Source of the DNA: Clitopilus passeckerianus
Taxonomy: Eukaryota > Basidiomycota > Agaricomycetes > Agaricales > Entolomataceae
Assembly: GCA_944990035.1 (NCBI GenBank)
Contig: CALYLX010000083.1
Span: 62,001-126,000, forward strand
Reading direction: 5' to 3'
DNA: 64,000 bases
Part shown: positions 41,832 through 53,329 of the stretch, piece by piece
Layout: each line of letters begins with the position of its first letter
Position numbering within the stretch: the stretch's first letter is position 1
The notes under the pieces: generated by a model
What the model was told of the DNA's origin: nothing
Database searches by the model: none
Seen by the model: the letters and a program-made list of their open reading frames with translations, nothing else
Program-made: the position numbers and the translations under genes

Positions 41832-41872
41832 AATATGAGGCAGCTTTGGTACTACCGAAACTGCCTCATATT
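41832..41872. other. 41-nt near-perfect hairpin
   Basis: The two 19-nt arms AATATGAGGCAGCTTTGGT and ACCGAAACTGCCTCATATT pair around a 3-nt loop, with one C-A mismatch and one G-T wobble on the plus strand. It stands alone in non-coding sequence. Confidence 0.7.
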
Positions 41873-41879
41873 CCCCAAT

Positions 41880-44800
41880 TCTCAATCCTTTATGTTTAGC
41901 ACGACAGAATAAAAGTACCCATGTATTCAACCTCTCGAAATGAGATATACAGTATGGCTCTTCATCAGGGTCCAGGCACTCCCTGCGATAAAAAGACCGG
42001 GCACGGTCGCCTCCACGACAGGCGAGAGCGTAAACCACCAGGGGCGAACGAACGGAGTGAAATCCTTCCTTTCACACCTGCCATTGCTTCTCTTCTCGTC
42101 GCCCCCGTATACGACATCCTTACGACCAGTACCCCGACTGAACCCGAACCCAATACCGTTTCCCATCGTGGTGTCAAGAATCTGGGGAGGGGGGACCACT
42201 AGCGATGACACCAGAGCATTCGAGGATATATCCTAAGTGCGGCAGGAGCGGGGGAAAGAGTGTCGTCTTGATGTTGGAGCTGCCGCAGAAACATGTACCG
42301 GAACCTATCCAGACGCCAAAATCAACATCAGGAGCAAGACCAATACCGGGATAGAGAGCATACCCCATCCAGCCGCTGCCATTACGACCCTCCTAAGCAG
42401 GAGGACCTCCATATACCCTGTGAGGCTGTCGAGCCTACACCAACATCAAGGTGGCTGGTCCTCGTCTTCCTCCCAAGGTGGTACCACTTCTTCTGTTCGA
42501 CTCCTTTCCGTTTTCCTTCGTCTTCTGCTCCATCCATCCGGGACCCTCCCTCCCTCGCGCCAGTTATCCCGGATGTCGCTGCCACCTGCAAGGCTGCATT
42601 CGAACGAATGAATCCGAGTAAGGAGAGCCGGCGTTGGGTATGATGGTCCGTTGATGACGACTGTAGCAGCGTGGAGTATCATGAGGATGTCTACCCATGG
42701 CGTATCTTGAGGCCCCAAGGGGGGTGCACGAGTAGTATGGTTTTCCGCACCAGTAGGTGATAACAATGGACATTCTTCTGGTAAACAGCAGGGGAGAGCG
42801 ATATGGAGAAATAGTAGGCACGGTAGCTGTTGTTCGACCGGGTTGTCGGGGTATATCCGGTCAAACTCACGTCAGAACACGCTCGCTAGGCTGGGTAAAC
42901 ACGACAAATATCCCAGTCATAGCTCCAAGCCAGACCGATCTCTTCGCTAAGAACAAGCGGAGACAGCGTCGGTGTTCGAAAGTTGGGCGGAATATCTGCA
43001 CAAAGCTGGGGTCAGCATCTCGCGACGACTACGAGCGACCGCATAACCGAGCATACCATCCCAAGTAGCATGGAGCACTTGTGAATTGTCTAGAACAGAT
43101 GCTGTTGCTCCTTCTGCGACAGGACGTAGTTGACGGAGAAGACTGCATCGTCATTTGATGACTTTGAGCTGTCCGAACTCGCGTCAGCACAGGGCCACTG
43201 GTGATTAGAGGTAAAAACAAGGAAAAAAAGAGACCTTTATGAACTATGCCCAACGAAGATGAGCCGGAAGGCCGCCCATCTTTTCGTCCGTGATTATCTA
43301 TTTTGCCGGCTAGCAGTTCTGTCAACGTCAACGTCAGCTTCTGGCCAATTCCACCTAAGCACATTGACCGTACGCACCTCCAAACGACCTATGCATCTAA
43401 TCATACCAGTACAATTTTTTCCAAGCTCTGAGAAGAAGGAATCGACCGCCACCCAAAGGCTTTCCAAGAAAGGTAGCGAGACGGAGACAGAGGTATCTCC
43501 GATATCCGACCGATATTTCCGAGTCAAGCATCTTTCCATCATCACGATCTTCATTCGTTCCATCAAAATAAAGCTGCCGATGGGAATCTGGCTCTTGGAT
43601 GAGAAGGGTGCAAGAAGCGACACACGTCATTTAGAGGTGTGTATATTGAGCTAGGTGCTTGGCTGAATTGAAGTTGACGGTGATGTAGGCTTGGGTAGTC
43701 GAGAAGAACGAGAACACAAGGAAGGGTTGGGATACTCGAGCTTTGTTGCCTAGGTATGTCTTTGGCGCTCGTTTTGGGGAATGTTGGTGATGTTAACGTT
43801 CTTGTGTTGGGATAGGATTCTCGTGATTGGTCTCTCCAATACCTTCCTTTGGCATGAGAAGAGAATACGCGGACGTAGGAGGTATAAATGGTATGTTTAC
43901 TCTTCTCGATTCTCGTACTGGTGGGATGCTGCTGATATGAGTGAGGATAGGTGTATGTGTGCTCGTATGGGAGACATTGGCTGCCACTACTGGAAACATC
44001 GAAACCTACCCCCATCGTTCGCCCGTCCACCAACAAGGTCCTCATGACCCTCGCATTCCTTCAGCTCTCCAGTCGATTGCGAGACTGCATCACTCGCGTT
44101 TTCTCAACATCGGCCTAGGCACGTTCTCCTCTGGCCACATCGCTCAAATCGAGCTCCGCGTACAGTAGCAGTAGACGCTACTTTTTCTGCCGAAGGTACT
44201 CAGCCCGTTGTGACCACCACCACTAGCACTAATACACACCAAGCCCATCTCGTCGTTCCGAGGAACTAACAACTCGTCCCCGGGGCCTCTTCGGTCATCA
44301 ACCACATCCGCAACAAAAGCAGAGACGATGGCTCTCTCCACCTTATCTTCCTTCGCGTATCTTTACCCTTACCCTTACCATGCTACCGTACCCCTTCCCC
44401 GCCGCCAAGTCAACGGATATCATCGAGAGATTCGTTCCCCTGCCCCATTCCAGGCCGAGTCCCTAACCAGTGATCACTACGCAGTAGCTGGTCTTGAGCT
44501 TGGGTCCCTTCCTTTTGTTGGGCGTTTAATACGCTTCTCCTCCCGGGCAGTCGACTGCGGGAGTGCAGGATTCACTTTTCCTCAACACCGACTTAGGCCT
44601 TTTTTCTTCTGGCAACATCTCACTCGAGGTCCACGTGCGGCAGCAGCTGAAGACGCTGCTCTTGCTGAGGATGAAGCTCATCTCGGAACCATCATGGTAT
44701 CGTACCCATGCCGTCGTTTAGCGCCGCACCACGATTTCGTCGCCTTGGACCTCGAAAACGACAGTGGGAGCTCTCTCTACCCCATCTTGATCACGCATCC

Positions 44801-46913
44801 TTACGCCTCCATGCCCCTCAGTCCCTACTACCTCAAAATTCGTTGGATATCATCGAGTACCCTGCATTACCCCCAAGCCAAGCCGACAAAACCCATACTT
44901 TCTCCCTACCCAGCCTGAGTAGTTTATCGCTGGTGATGTGCCCTTTGCTGCACCTGCTCCCTCTCCTAGAAACCATGAAGGAACTCATCGAACATTATGA
45001 TACATTCGTTCCCACCGCCACCGTCGTTGGTTCTGGTTTTGGTTCTGGCGTTGTGGGTGATGTTGAGGATGGATGAAAGGCTGGAGCTTGGAGTGCGTCT
45101 CGTCGACCGAGGTGTGGGGTTGGGCGTTGGAGTTTTTAGAGGGTGGGATGGTGGAGAGAGGGTGAAGAGTGAATAGGAGAAAGGGAGGAGGAATGTAAAG
45201 ACGGCTGAGGAGGAGGAGAGGAGGAGGAGATTATGATGAAGACGGGGAAGAGCAAGCACAAGGGCGGGGGGAGGGAATCTTGACGATGCCTCGTCAGCCA
45301 CCACCCGGCAAGCAACACCCAGTCCACCCAACGTCCAACGTCCAATATTCAATTCTTTTTGGGACCATCTACGTCTATACCTCCACCATCGTTTTATGGG
45401 ATGACGACACCTACCACTGGCGAAGATCTGGGGTGGAGTTCTGGGAGCGTTTTGTGCGCTGGTCCGCTGGTCTGCCCGTCCACCAGAACCTCTACTTCTC
45501 TTCCCGATTCCCGGAAGTCAAGGAAACCTGACAGTTCTATCATAATATTGCACTCAACTTCGCCCTTCCCTCCCCTCTCATAGGCTAAAACCATTCCCTG
45601 GATCCCTCAAATCTTCAGCCGTCCGCATGCCTACGTGATTGGCCTCCCTCCCTTTCTCCCTCCCCCTCCCCGCCGCTCATGGATAGATGCCCAACCCGTC
45701 CCTGGCTGACCTCAAGCTGTCCTTGGGATCCTCGCTGTCGATTTGTGTCAAAAGCACTCAGCCCGAATAATTCTCCTCGCTTTAAAACCCATGCAGTATT
45801 CGAACTGGTCAAACTGGCCAGCTTGTCGTCAGGCCCACATATATCGCCATAAATCATCTACCACACCAATGCGAGATCATAGTCTTGATGAGAGTGAGAT
45901 CTTCTCTTCATGGGAGCCTTCCGTTCTTTGACGTAGAAGTCAGATAGCTTCATGGTGAACGTGGATGCTATTATGTTGGTGCGTGGTGACTTCAATCCCT
46001 AGTACTTGGCGAAGATAAAGATCAGATATGATATGCTTCCATCGTGTTATGCCATGTGTGGTCGTGATCCAAACCCGTGCGGGTGCTGATACCACTACCC
46101 CAGAAACACAATCGCTGTATATGATACAGCACTTGAGTCGAGCCGTTGAAAAACCTCCTATTGACTTCAGAAAAGACCAGTAGTACACTGTGCCTTCTGC
46201 AATCCTGAGATTCGGTCTCGTTCATCCCTATCTATCACCAAATAAACCCGAACCCTCTACATGGCGTATCCAGTCCGCCAGAGTAATCTCATTCTCTCTG
46301 CCCTTTCGAAGAAAAATATTACAAGATCGTCACTCCTAGGTGTTTGGGGAGAGGTGGAAGAGTGGATGATGGCGGAAGAGAGAAAGACGTCGAGATCTGA
46401 CGTGGACTGTCAGATCAACATCAACTCGCTATCAACCATCTATTGCCTCTGACACACACGCTCTGAGTCTTCCCCGATGCGCGTCACTTTACAGGCCCCA
46501 GGCTGAGGGCTCGGAATGTCATGTGCTGACTGAACTGGACCTGTTCTGGTCACGGTAGTATGCGGTACAATCAACCGACCATTTAACATTCCATACAATC
46601 CACCTGCACAGGCAGTCTGTGGCTACCCTGCCACTTTAGTTTGGGGGATCATTGGGGTAAACGGAAGAGGGCTCAACGTCCTTTTGGAGATCGAACCGGA
46701 GACCTAGAGCTTCACATTTCATTGTGCAGCGCTGGAGGTCAGGACTCAGGACGAACGATGGCAATTCATACATTCAAGGATTAGAGGGCTACACATGGTT
46801 CGTTTATGGGTCATTCCCAATAATGATTCCCCTCCGGTTCGCAATCTTACGCCACCTCTTAAATGAAGGATGTATCTCCATATGACTGATTTGAATCTCG
46901 TCCCAGCCGGTGA
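41880..46913. other. Region without a supported gene; degenerate repeats and low-complexity DNA
   Basis: Many overlapping open frames on both strands, none with a clear family, signal peptide or consistent splicing. Segments around 43750-43960 match the inverted 37 kb region. CTCCGATATCCGAC at 43497 recurs near 58210 on the other strand. 44097-44180 and 44577-44660 are diverged direct copies. 45120-45280 is a purine-rich run. Confidence 0.5.
44097..44660 (+). repeat. Diverged direct duplication (units near 44097-44180 and 44577-44660)
   Basis: Both units read ...TTTTC-CTCAACA(T/C)CG(G/A)C-TAGGC..., then TCTGGC-ACATC-CTC..GAG..CC-CG(T/C)..AGCAG. They are about 480 bp apart. They may be the remains of repeated exons. 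Confidence 0.45.
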
Positions 46914-48032
46914 TCACGCATCCGCATGATGCGTACCGTCTTCCTCGTCATCATCACTGTCCTCATACCAGTCGCCATATACTTCATCCTCGTCACCTCT
47001 CAGCCACGTATGAGTGCGAATACGGAGGTCGGATAGGGCAGGAATTCTCCACGTTTTCCCAGCAATTGTAGCTATGGAGGCGTACTTGTTCTCGCCACCG
47101 AGATCGAGGGACAGGAGCTGCTTCATGTAGGGGAGTGCGGCATCGACGAGAGAATCGTGCAACCAGGTGGTGGTAAAACCACAATCGATGATTCTCAGTT
47201 CCTCCAGGGTGTCGCGTAATTCCATTAAGAGCTCTTGTAAATCGTGACTGTCAAATCCGCCGACGTGAAGAAGTTCCAGGAAACGCAAGGAAGGGTTTGG
47301 AGTCAACAGAGCCCGGATTTCTCTCATATGGTAGTAGCCATTTTGAAGGGTCAATTCCTGAGAGAAAAGGGTGCAGAGGAGGGGATTACAATCGTGGGGT
47401 CCGTCAAACGAGGGCGTGAACTATAAATGTGCTTCAATTTTCAATTTTGTGCTTGTACACTAACAAGAATGGCTTACGGAATTATCTCAGTATCGCGCGC
47501 AGGCTCGTGGGGGCCGCTAATTTCTAAATGGTAATGGTAAATGGTAGTTGGGAGTAGATGGTCCTGTCAATGACGACAACACGGTCGCTAACCGACGAAA
47601 GTTCCGAGGTGGCTATGGGACGGAGAACAAAATTATCGTATAAATCGGCATCCCACTCCTGCGCGAGCTCCAGAACGATAGTAAAGGACGGGGTACGAGG
47701 GACGGATGCCTCTGGGTAGAGCTCCGATTCCATGTTCCTAGGAGGGCTTCGGAGTACCACCGTTTGTGGGTTCCCGTCAGGGTTAGATGCGCGAATTGTC
47801 AGATATTCGACGAGGTCTCCATTAGTATGTCCAGTGGTAGACAGGCGAGGTTGACTCTACTGACAGATTTGAGTGAGGAATCAATCGAGTTCACGATCAC
47901 CAAGCGTTGGCTACCGAATCCGCGCAACAACTGAGGCTCGACGACTACAGAGAGCGTCATGATGTGTAGACCGTTAGGCTCGACCTCAGGGTACGTTGTG
48001 ACTTCGTTGAAAAAGGCCCAACTAAGAAACAT
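46914..48032 (-). pseudogene. F-box/LRR-like gene, frameshifted
   Basis: Three minus-strand frames line up as pieces of one LRR-type protein: 48032-47799 (FNEVTTYPEVEPNGLHIMTLSV), 47760-47524 with its open upstream part (NGDLVEYLTIRASNPDG, SFTIVLELAQEWDADLYDN), and 47354-46914 (SLRFLELLHVGGFDSHDLQ, LEELRIIDCGF, SDLRIRTHTWL, ending in an acidic tail). The middle and last pieces are joined by a plausible intron (GTAAGC near 47475 to CTCAG near 47360). The exon before it carries a stop in the needed phase, and the first join also shifts frame. Probably a decayed member of the mushroom F-box/LRR expansion. No F-box itself was found. Confidence 0.5.
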
Positions 48033-49430
48033 GTTGCGATTGAAGATTGGGAAGCTTTCCCGGCCTTAAAGTACTAGTATAAGGCAAAAGACGTGTTTTA
48101 CTTGAGGAAAACACGAGGCTCGAAATCCCGGATCAATGATTCGCTTGTCTTGACATTTGGTAGAATTTGTGGTGTATACATGGCGAACTTTTCCATTGTT
48201 CGTGAAAGTGTAGGCAGCGGCCTTTCCAGAAGTGCCGTTCTTCTCCTGAGCATGACCGCAGAATATGACGTAGAACAATGGATGTTGGATCGATCGAGGC
48301 TGCATGAGGACCAGACGACGCAAGTCGCTACACATCCAACCGCCTAATTCAAGGTGCGGTGTCAGTCGAAGGTCCCGAGGGATGAATGCTGAAGACGCAC
48401 CAGACGAAACCAAATCTGAGACCCTGGACAGGCGCTTTCTAGATATGGCTATCAGGAATCGTAATCGAACGGAACCGATGGAGTGGGGTCAGTCTATTGC
48501 ACAAATACTTCCGACTTGCTGTGCAATTTGTGGGCGCTCATCTAACCACGCCCAGAACGCATTGTCCTCGGCCCGGTTTAGGAGCTGTCACTTGCGGGAC
48601 CGGAGCTGGCAAATTCCGTCGTCCGTGATCAATCCTCATTTGACTACATTCCAGTCAAGCGTCTTGAAGCCCTTGGGAGCTTGATGGCTGCGGCTTGATT
48701 ATAACAACCACTTCGACTATCATTGAAACCGCAGTGACAGAAGAGTCCTCAAGAGATTCGCTGGACCTGCCACAAAAGCATGAGTGAATCTACACACGGA
48801 CCTCGCCGCTCTCCGCGAAAAGCGATACGAAAGGTGTGAAGAGGTTCTAGCCTTAGATGATGAGTGCAAGACGGCACAATGGCAAGACATGGCATTACGA
48901 GCGACGAAGATACACGGTACTACCATCTGTATTCAACAAGCCGGGGCGCTCCATTATGAACACGATGAATGCAGGCAGAGGCAGGACATCATGCATGAAC
49001 CAGTACTTGGGGCTCAAGCCGTCCCCCAACGTCACCTCCTGCAGACAAAGCCAAAGGCGACAACTTGATCGGATTTTAGTTCTGGAATTCCAGAAAACCT
49101 CAGAATCGGAAACCGGATGCGGCTGCGATCAGGTGACGATTTCCTAATGAAGCGCGATTGGCCTGCGGCTCCGATGGTATAAGGAAAGAGGATCTGGGTC
49201 GACATAGGGTGTCCAAAGCATTCTTTCCCCAACCACCACGAGCATCTGCCAGAACACGGGACCCCACGATGAGCTCGACGTATTCGCCCCAACTCCGAGC
49301 CGACGTTAGGGATGAGTGGAGGAGGGAGGTCGAAGGTGGTAGGGGAGGGCTAGAGAACGGTGGGTATTTGGCTTGGTATCGCTATCTTCATCTTCGTCGA
49401 CGCTGACGGTGTCGGTCACCAGGGCTGGCT
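48033..49430. other. Intergenic region, no gene seen
   Basis: Short unrelated frames on both strands without family features. Confidence 0.35.
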
Positions 49431-50159
49431 ATGAGCAGCGCTCCCCATATGCACGGACCATGGGCACCGACTACGCCCAAGTCGGCCAACTCTGAGCGCG
49501 ACCTCATCACACAAGAACCACCTCGCCACACCAGACCACTCTACTGGACCATTCCTCTCCCCGAAGTCGATGACGCCTATCCACCATCTATGAACGCCGC
49601 GCACCGGCATCACAACCCTGGCCGCAACGCTGGAGAAGGTTTCCTCCAACCAACTCTACCGACGTCCCTATTTGGACGATTTCGGCCTTCCCAGCCAAGG
49701 CCGAGCCGGCAACACCCCCAGCCGGATACACGAGATACAGCTATGGCTGCCGCCATCCAAGCTGAGCTCAACGTAGCCATTGCAGCTATGTTTGGGCATC
49801 CCGCCTCCCCGCCATATGCACCGAATATGGAACCCATGACAATGGCCCATAGGCGAAGTTCGGTCACGGAGCCAGCGACGAATCCACCAGTGGCGTTCTT
49901 GAAGGTGATGCTACTCCCCGACGGCAGCTGCAGAGAGGTGTACGGGCGACAAGGAGGGTACAGAGGAGGGCCAGTTGTCATCGTTCAAGATGTCCTAGAC
50001 GCCATCGATGTTTTGCGGGAACATGCGGATACGATGCGGGCGGTGCGAGGGAGTGAGTACCGGGATGGTCATGGGGTGCAGGGGCCTCTTCAGGAGGGCC
50101 TATCAGTCTGGGAGGTTGAAGGGGGCCGGCCAGTGGGATTATTGGTGGTAGTAAGATGA
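49431..50159 (+). CDS. Possible protein of the mushroom DUF6699 type, 242 aa (tentative)
   Basis: A single open frame from ATG 49431. The N-terminal half is Pro/Arg-rich and looks disordered. The C-terminal part TNPPVAFLKVMLLPDGSCRE, then GGPVVIVQDVLDAIDVLREH, resembles the layout NPPV..L.I......I.V......VTV.DVL.AI that I associate with DUF6699 in Agaricomycetes. Long GC-rich frames also occur by chance here, so reality is not certain. Confidence 0.45.
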   Translation: MSSAPHMHGPWAPTTPKSANSERDLITQEPPRHTRPLYWTIPLPEVDDAYPPSMNAAHRHHNPGRNAGEGFLQPTLPTSLFGRFRPSQPRPSRQHPQPDTRDTAMAAAIQAELNVAIAAMFGHPASPPYAPNMEPMTMAHRRSSVTEPATNPPVAFLKVMLLPDGSCREVYGRQGGYRGGPVVIVQDVLDAIDVLREHADTMRAVRGSEYRDGHGVQGPLQEGLSVWEVEGGRPVGLLVVVR

Positions 50160-51099
50160 CGGTTGGGGAAAGTTAAGGGAGGGAGCGCGAATGCTTGCAT
50201 TCAAAATTCAGCGTGCTTTGGAGAGCCGCTGCATTATCAAGCCCACTCGTCTATGGCGAATGGCAAGCCTGGAAACACCGGGAGGAGTCAGGACACGTTT
50301 CCTGAAGGATTCAAAAGGCGGACTTACCCAGAGCAATCGACCGTTCAAACAGGATACGCAAGGGCCGCCTGAGGTTGAGAGTGGCCAAGAGGCCTGAGGT
50401 GGCGGAAGAAAAAGGGAAAAAATCGAGGAGAAGCTTTTCAATCCATCCTAATGTATTTGTATCGTAGAATCATGTACTTGTTGTAGTTGTACCAAAGAAA
50501 TAGAGTTCATTGCGACTGAGCGATGGTGGTGGTTGTCTGGAAAGAGCCGAACGCGTGACGTCACAGTGATCACACCCATTGTGACGAACATTCTCGCCAA
50601 ACCCGATGATGTCGGACTAATCGTTTCTTAGTTTCAACATTTGGCCTGCACGCATATGTCGGCCCTCAATACACAATACAGGGGTACCAAAAACGGACGA
50701 ATATTCCATCGGGTGTCTCAAATGCGACCGGGCGCAAGGATATTCATAAATTACCCATTATACATCTAAGGTGTTCAGAATGTAGAAACATACCAGTCCT
50801 GGTCTCACGACCTATGTATGGAGAAAGCAGCAGATTGCGATAGGACAGGAGAGGAAGGGAGAGTATGTTCTTTCACGCTTCATAATTCGAATGAGCTTAC
50901 GTCTAACCTGCAAGGATCTTCAAACGCCTGATAACCTTGGGGTATATTGACGATGACCTATAGTGTCTGGGCTGGCAGAGACAAGTTTGCATCCAACACC
51001 GCTGATAGACGAAGGTCAGTGGCCATTGGTCGGTCTCCATGCAGGTTTTCACGCTACGTTCTGTCTGATTGTGCTTCATGTTTTAAAGGAATCAGGCCA
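50160..51099. other. Intergenic region, no gene seen
   Basis: No supported ORF, repeat or RNA. It ends where the HMG-CoA reductase-like fragment begins. Confidence 0.35.
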
Positions 51100-51305
51100 G
51101 GCTTGGGAGCGAAGATGCGAGACCACCGACTCAAACCAGATCTGAGTTTGAAGATCAAGAAGAACTTGATTGGTAGCGCGATGGCTGGAAGCATTGGTGG
51201 ATCCAACGCACATGCTGCTAACGTTTTGACCGAGGTCTTCTTGGCCACCGGTCAGGATCCTACACAGAATGTTGAGAGTCCAAAAGTATGGCCTTGATGG
51301 AACCG
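51100..51305 (+). pseudogene. HMG-CoA reductase fragment
   Basis: The frame reads [15 protein letters not shown] (about 51157-51202), then [19 protein letters not shown] and QNVES. This is the highly conserved catalytic-domain block of class I HMG-CoA reductase, the mevalonate-pathway enzyme of the endoplasmic reticulum. Just after QNVES one base is missing. In the next frame the conserved SKSMALMEP follows and then a GTAAGC intron donor (near 51304). No other HMGR motif lies upstream or downstream, so this is a captured or left-over exon fragment, not a gene. Confidence 0.8.
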
Positions 51306-51389
51306 TAAGCTTGTTCGTTCTCATGCATGCAGCCTCGTCTGATGCGCTTATAGGACCAGGGACGGAGAGGATCTCCTTATAAGGTTACC

Positions 51390-52332
51390 ATGCTTGAAAC
51401 TGCTACCAGCGCCGCTACCTCGTACCTCCACTCGTTATCAACGGGGGAACAACCGTTTTCCCTCAACATCCCGGATCTACTTTATCTACCGTTATTCGGG
51501 GCTCGTATAGACGCCAAAAGCTATGGTCCCATTGAGGAGAACCTAGACCTCCAACTACCAGACGCAACGCATGGAACACGGAGACGCTCCGGATTGCCCA
51601 AACGGGTACGTCGCTACAGGAAACTGTAAGTAACGCAAGCTCCACTGATGTTTTGTCAAACTAATAACATTGGAATCCTATGAACGTAGAGTAACCTTCC
51701 GAAGATTTGACCCATACCCCAAATTTGGATCTACTCAGCCTTGCAACATCAATATTCGCGTGCTCTAGACACGCAAGGAAGACCGGCAAAGGCAAGACTA
51801 CCATGAATGACGATCTTATCGACAACGTCGGGTTCCATCCTGTATCTGCCGTCGAATGGAACTTGTGGTTCTGATGGGATAGCGTCGCTTCCCACTCCTG
51901 TCGGCGGAGCTACGATAGCACGCCGATAGAATTCAAACTTAGCCAGCACGGCGTCAACATAGCAGCCAATCTGGTGAGAATCTGCGGATTGGACGAGACA
52001 ATAGCAGCGATCCCGGGTATGGATACTCTCGATACCCTTTTCTTTTGTGATACTTGTCGGACCTCTCACAAGGATGATGAGGTACACGTTCACGACTGGC
52101 GTAATGCGGTGAGTATGTGGCTTTATTTTGTAAACCTCACCAGAATTCTTTCTTCGTAGGTTGCGCATTCTATTGCCAAGAATCATACACGACCATCTTG
52201 GGCTATCCCGACTGAGCTACTCGTGGCTATTAAAGGTTTGCAATGGCGTGGCCTCGGGCGTATTTCATCGATGAATCCTGATTTTTCATTGCAGTCACAA
52301 TATTACCATGCCAAACGAGCTCGACGATATGA
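51390..52332 (+). pseudogene. F-box-associated protein fragment (mushroom type), decayed
   Basis: The second half matches the common C-terminal end of mushroom F-box proteins: VRICGLDETIAAIPGMDTLD, FFCDTCRTSHKDDE, then HDWRNA joined through a GTGAGT-TAG intron (52109-52159) to VAHSIAKNHTRPSW. The CG(L/W)D...MD..D..F.C..C pattern may bind a metal. The upstream frame at 51390 (IPDLLYLPLFGARIDA) fits the middle of such proteins. The pieces are separated by in-frame stops (TGA near 51874), and no F-box was found. Confidence 0.5.
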
Positions 52333-53329
52333 TTGACATCCCTGATTGGCGTAGAAATGAGCCAGCACGAAGACTTTACAAGCAGTAGGAAGGAATCAAG
52401 AGTCATCATTCCATATACCAGTCATGCGACCAAAATGCAGCGTTTGTGGCCTACTCCTGGGTGGCAGTGATGACGTGAAAGCGTATCAATCTTTGTGGCA
52501 TTTGTCCGTCCCCTCCAGCTTCTTACAGGAACATTGACAGCTTCCCCTGATAGATCTGCACTGGGGAATGCAGGTTTGTGATCTGTTTGTGGCTTGTCGA
52601 TGGGTTAAGTTTCTCCCCATTGGGTAGGTTTAGCTTACCTTCAGAACCCTCTTATGGTCGGTGGAATGTCAAGTTTAGGCCGGAATGAGATTAACCCCGG
52701 GACTGTTTAATCCTAACTCAGAATCGACGTTCATCCGGAGAGCAACCTTAGCGCCAATACATGCCATTGAGGATAATCTCGAATCTCGATGATGACAGGT
52801 AGTAGGACTCAGATCGGCCCGACTATTTTTACCCCGTTGCCACGATAGTGCAATGTTACAGCCTGGTGACAGCTTCGCGGTTGACATCGTCGAATGGAAA
52901 CAAAATGATATCTTTCTCTCACACCCATCCGTACCCGGGTTCTTAATGAAGTTTAAACCAAGTCTATTGGAACATCAACTCTGAAAATTGGCAGAGTTCA
53001 GCGTCTGAAGGCGAGCGCTTCTGATATCCCCCCATGTACTCACATTTTTTTCCCTGTGTATGTCTTTCAATCTCGTGGATGGAACTTCATCCGCACTCGC
53101 CTTGCTGCACCTTTAGCATGACGGTGGCGTTGTTTCCTCTAACATGATCGAAGCGACCCTACGGACCAAACCCTATGTAATCCCACACCGATCGCTCTGA
53201 TGCCCATTGTGTTGGTCATTTGAATTGACCAGTTCTGCGATATAATCGTCCAGTTCTGGCCACCTTGACCATCTCCCTTCACTGTTGTCTGCCACCACCA
53301 TTTCTCCCTAAGGCGCTTGCCAGTACGGC
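52333..53329. other. Intergenic region, no gene seen
   Basis: No supported ORF. The last part should carry the promoter of the membrane-protein gene at 53330. Confidence 0.35.

Noticed and set aside
43563..44045. 160-codon minus-strand frame opposite the 43.9 kb relic
   Set aside because: It is antisense to a segment whose plus strand has the intron-like signals, and has no family features.
44350..44380. TTACCC repeats resembling telomere sequence
   Set aside because: Only about two and a half units; too short to mean anything.
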